A stretch of DNA of 8,591 nt from NCBI GenBank assembly GCA_016763895.1, contig JAESSV010000012.1:1-8591 (forward strand). The letters run 5' to 3'. Below, one piece after another: positions 6,589 to 8,591 of this stretch. A model generated the notes under the pieces. That model saw only the letters and a program-made list of their open reading frames with translations, ran no database searches and was not told the origin of the DNA. This DNA comes from Magnetovibrio sp. (GTDB taxonomy: Bacteria > Pseudomonadota > Alphaproteobacteria > Rhodospirillales > Magnetovibrionaceae). Numbering within the stretch: position 1 is the first letter of the stretch; each line of letters opens with the position of its first letter. The position numbers and the translations under genes were made by a program.

Positions 6589-6679
6589 CGCGTCGTTTGA
6601 AGACGTTATTTAAAGGCGTCATTTGAAGGCGTTATTTGAAGACGTTGTTTGAAGGCGTTATTTGAAGACGTTGTTTGAA
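6589..6679 (+). repeat. Seven tandem 13-bp repeats (consensus GRCGTTRTTTGAA)
   Basis: Seven contiguous 13-base units start at 6589, 6602, 6615, 6628, 6641, 6654 and 6667. The first three have diverged (for example GACGTTATTTAAA at 6602). The last four alternate GGCGTTATTTGAA and GACGTTGTTTGAA, so 6628-6653 and 6654-6679 are identical 26-base blocks, a recent doubling on top of an older array. All plus-strand frames meet TGA within the array, so it is not coding in the direction of the transporter. It lies about 115-200 bases upstream of the transporter start, in the presumed leader or upstream control region. Confidence 0.9.
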
Positions 6680-6792
6680 GACTGGCTTAGCGGAATGAAT
6701 TTCGTTGAACTTGCAACAGACTAAGCTGTGGTGCATGCGGGGCATACAGATCATAAATCCCTTGCGTAATATCCGCGAACTGGAGAAACTGG

Positions 6793-8591
6793 TTGCCAAA
6801 AGCACCTGCCGAAGCGAATAGATCCTGGCTAAGACCCTTCTTGAGGCCATTTAAGTCCGTCTTCCGTGAAGTCGTGACGATGTCGTTTTTTGTCAACCTT
6901 TTGGCGTTGGCTGTTCCTGTCTTTACCATGCAAGTCTATAACCGCGTTGTCGGCAGTGCTGGGATTAGCACCCTTCAAGGGTTGCTCATTGGCATGGTTC
7001 TGGTTTTGATTTTCGATTACGTTTTGCGTCAATCGCGTGCTCGTATCTTGCAAACCGTGGCCTTGCGGGTTGATGTTGAATTAGGACGCCGCCTTTTTCG
7101 CAAACTTATGCGTTTGCCTTTGCAAACCTTGGAAAGTCAGGCTTCTGCGCACTGGTCATCTTTGTTTAGGGATGTTGATTTGGTGCGCAACACCCTTTCC
7201 GGATCCAGTGCGTTGCTGTTGGCGGATCTTCCTTTTGCCATTTTATTTTTGGTTTTGATTTTTGTGATTGCCGCTCCCGTGGCTTGGGTTTTGTTGGTTA
7301 TGCTGCCGGTATTTATGTTCGTCGCCTGGCGGTCTTCCAGCGTTATGGCCGAAGCCAGTGGGGAAGAACGTCAATCCACACAATCCAGAGACTCTCTGGT
7401 CGCGGAAATGATTGCCGGGCGCACCACCATCAAAGCCTTGGCTTTGGATCGTTCCATGGAACCCGTATGGGAAGAAAAGCACGCTGAAAACATTGCAAAC
7501 GCAATTCATCGCGGCACCAAAACGGATGGGTTCTCTAATCTTGGCGCATCGTTATCTTTAACCACGTCCTTGTTGTTGACCACCGTTGGGGCCTTGGCCA
7601 TCATTGATCAAAACCTCACCATTGGGGCCTTGATCGCCACCAACATGTTGTCAGGTCGCATTATGGGACCGATGAACCAATTGGTTGGCATGTGGCGGAC
7701 GTATTCTAACTTTTTGCAAGCGACCGACCGCTTGGGCGCTGTTTTTGAATCCGAAGCCGATCGAACCGTTAGCGAAGTATCCCTGAAAAAACCCAAAGGC
7801 AAGCTTTCCGTAGAAGACGTGGTATTTTCATATTCAGAAGACCTGGCGCCGGTGGTTTCAAACGTTACCCTTGAAATCAATCCCGGTGGCATTCATGCCA
7901 TGGTTGGTCGGAATGGGTCCGGAAAAACAACGCTTTTGAAAATCATTCAAGGGCTGTACACCCCCAGCAAAGGTCGCGTTTTGATGGACGGTGCCGACAT
8001 GGCACAATTTACCCGTTCTGAATTGGCCGACTGGTTGGGCTATGTCCCCCAAGAAAGCGTGCTGTTTGCGGGCACGGTTCGCGACAACATAGCTTCACGC
8101 ATGCCCGATGCTTCCGATGACGCCATCATCAAAGCCGCCACAGAAGCCGGAGTTCACCACTTTATCATTGATCTTCCCGATGGCTACGCCACAGAAATTG
8201 GCGAAGCCGGCTCAAGGCTTTCTGGGGGACAACGCCAACGCATTGCCGTGGCCCGTGCCCTTGTTGGCGACCCCCCTGTGGTTTTGTTGGACGAACCTTC
8301 TTCCAGCCTTGATCGCCATGCGGAACACGAATTAAAAGACACTTTGATCAAAATTGCCAAAACGCGCACCGTTATCATCGTAAGCCACAGCCCGACATTG
8401 TTGTCCGCGTGTGACTACTTGTATGCGCTTGATCGCGGCAAACTGGCCCTGGCCGGACCGTCAAGCGAAGTCCTGCCCCGGTTGTTTGGTAGCAAAGCCC
8501 CGGCTGCCAAGAAACCCAATGCAACACAACAAAAAGGGGCTTCTGCACCCCCACAACAGGGCAAGGCTCAAGTCACCGCCAAAGCTGGACC
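6793..8591 (+). CDS. Type I secretion system ABC transporter (permease-ATPase), 3' end beyond window
   Basis: Predicted inner-membrane exporter of the HlyB/PrtD/LapB kind, coupling ATP hydrolysis to protein export through a membrane-fusion partner and an outer-membrane channel not seen here. At least 599 codons are visible. TTG at 6793 is chosen because GGAGA (6782-6786) lies six bases upstream and the added residues ('RSWLRPFLRPFKSVFREV') look like the family's pre-membrane segment; ATG at 6880 would begin inside the first helix. The in-frame stop upstream is at 6754-6756. The first helix carries 'VNLLALAVPVFTMQVYNRVV' (family norm VYDRVV), and about six helices follow to roughly residue 310. 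ATPase motifs: Walker A GRNGSGKTT (K378), Q-loop Q420, signature LSGGQ (476-480), Walker B VVLLDEP (E501), H-loop H532, all intact. There is no room for the N-terminal C39-like domain of HlyB/LapB, so it is PrtD-like in layout. An Ala/Gln/Lys/Pro-rich tail follows the ATPase domain and runs off the window. Confidence 0.9.
   Translation, partial: MPKAPAEANRSWLRPFLRPFKSVFREVVTMSFFVNLLALAVPVFTMQVYNRVVGSAGISTLQGLLIGMVLVLIFDYVLRQSRARILQTVALRVDVELGRRLFRKLMRLPLQTLESQASAHWSSLFRDVDLVRNTLSGSSALLLADLPFAILFLVLIFVIAAPVAWVLLVMLPVFMFVAWRSSSVMAEASGEERQSTQSRDSLVAEMIAGRTTIKALALDRSMEPVWEEKHAENIANAIHRGTKTDGFSNLGASLSLTTSLLLTTVGALAIIDQNLTIGALIATNMLSGRIMGPMNQLVGMWRTYSNFLQATDRLGAVFESEADRTVSEVSLKKPKGKLSVEDVVFSYSEDLAPVVSNVTLEINPGGIHAMVGRNGSGKTTLLKIIQGLYTPSKGRVLMDGADMAQFTRSELADWLGYVPQESVLFAGTVRDNIASRMPDASDDAIIKAATEAGVHHFIIDLPDGYATEIGEAGSRLSGGQRQRIAVARALVGDPPVVLLDEPSSSLDRHAEHELKDTLIKIAKTRTVIIVSHSPTLLSACDYLYALDRGKLALAGPSSEVLPRLFGSKAPAAKKPNATQQKGASAPPQQGKAQVTAKAG

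Larger units (their letters stand above)
6349..6792. other. Divergent intergenic region between CHASE2 cyclase and ABC transporter
   Basis: A 444-base A/T-rich stretch with no convincing gene. From left to right it holds the leader of the minus-strand cyclase, a weak inverted repeat (6484-6505), a plus-strand promoter candidate with a palindrome (6513-6552), seven 13-bp tandem repeats (6589-6679), and about 110 bases leading into the transporter gene. A 28-codon ORF (6735-6821) overlaps the transporter start in another frame, but nothing supports it beyond being open. No good sigma70-type promoter for the minus-strand gene was found. Confidence 0.6.

Noticed and set aside
6589..6679. The 13-bp repeats as a CRISPR array, plasmid iterons or oriC 13-mers
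   Set aside because: There are no spacers. The sequence does not resemble the A/T-rich 13-mers of oriC, and no replication initiator gene or DnaA-box cluster is visible nearby.
6632..6850. Minus-strand ORF ending within the 13-bp repeats
   Set aside because: The repeats happen to be open in all minus frames. The ORF is antisense to the start of the secretion gene and has no protein-like features.

Overview
The window looks like chromosomal DNA of a Gram-negative proteobacterium of roughly even base composition. The combination of large multidomain class III nucleotide cyclases and a type I secretion ABC protein suggests an alphaproteobacterium, perhaps Rhodospirillales-like. That placement is inferred from gene content only.

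Layout. (1) 31-570 (+): a 179-residue protein with a possible DUF3320-like helical domain. (2) 571-721: a gap with a hairpin, a weak promoter candidate and a short tandem repeat. (3) 722-1162 (+): a 146-residue all-helical protein built from four units of exactly 36 residues. (4) 1185-3551 (+), 22 bases downstream of the helical gene: a soluble GAF-GAF-PAS-class III cyclase of 788 residues, like the cyanobacterial CyaB type. (5) 3552-4062: a stretch holding a small membrane-protein gene that is either broken by two compensating frameshifts or consists of overlapping mini-ORFs, followed by a 35-residue single-helix membrane-peptide ORF. (6) 4063-6348 (-): a membrane-bound CHASE2-class III cyclase of about 761 residues, convergent with the first cyclase. 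(7) 6349-6792: a 444-base divergent intergenic region with an extended -10 promoter candidate, a perfect 12-bp palindrome at the expected transcription start, and seven 13-bp tandem repeats. (8) About 6793 to the window end (+): the membrane and ATPase domains of a type I secretion ABC transporter, cut off by the window edge.

How they fit together. Both cyclases keep the two metal aspartates, the adenine-selecting lysine, a Thr or Ser at the second purine-reading position, and the Asn/Arg transition-state pair. Both should therefore make cAMP as active class IIIb homodimers. One has cytosolic small-ligand sensors (GAF, PAS) and the other an extracytoplasmic sensor (CHASE2). They end in nearly the same WDG...TTK tail. 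The likely unit is a cAMP signalling locus in which a repeat coiled-coil protein is co-transcribed with the soluble cyclase, and small membrane peptides lie between the two enzymes. The secretion gene is divergent and appears separately controlled. No RNA genes, CRISPR arrays or insertion sequences were seen.
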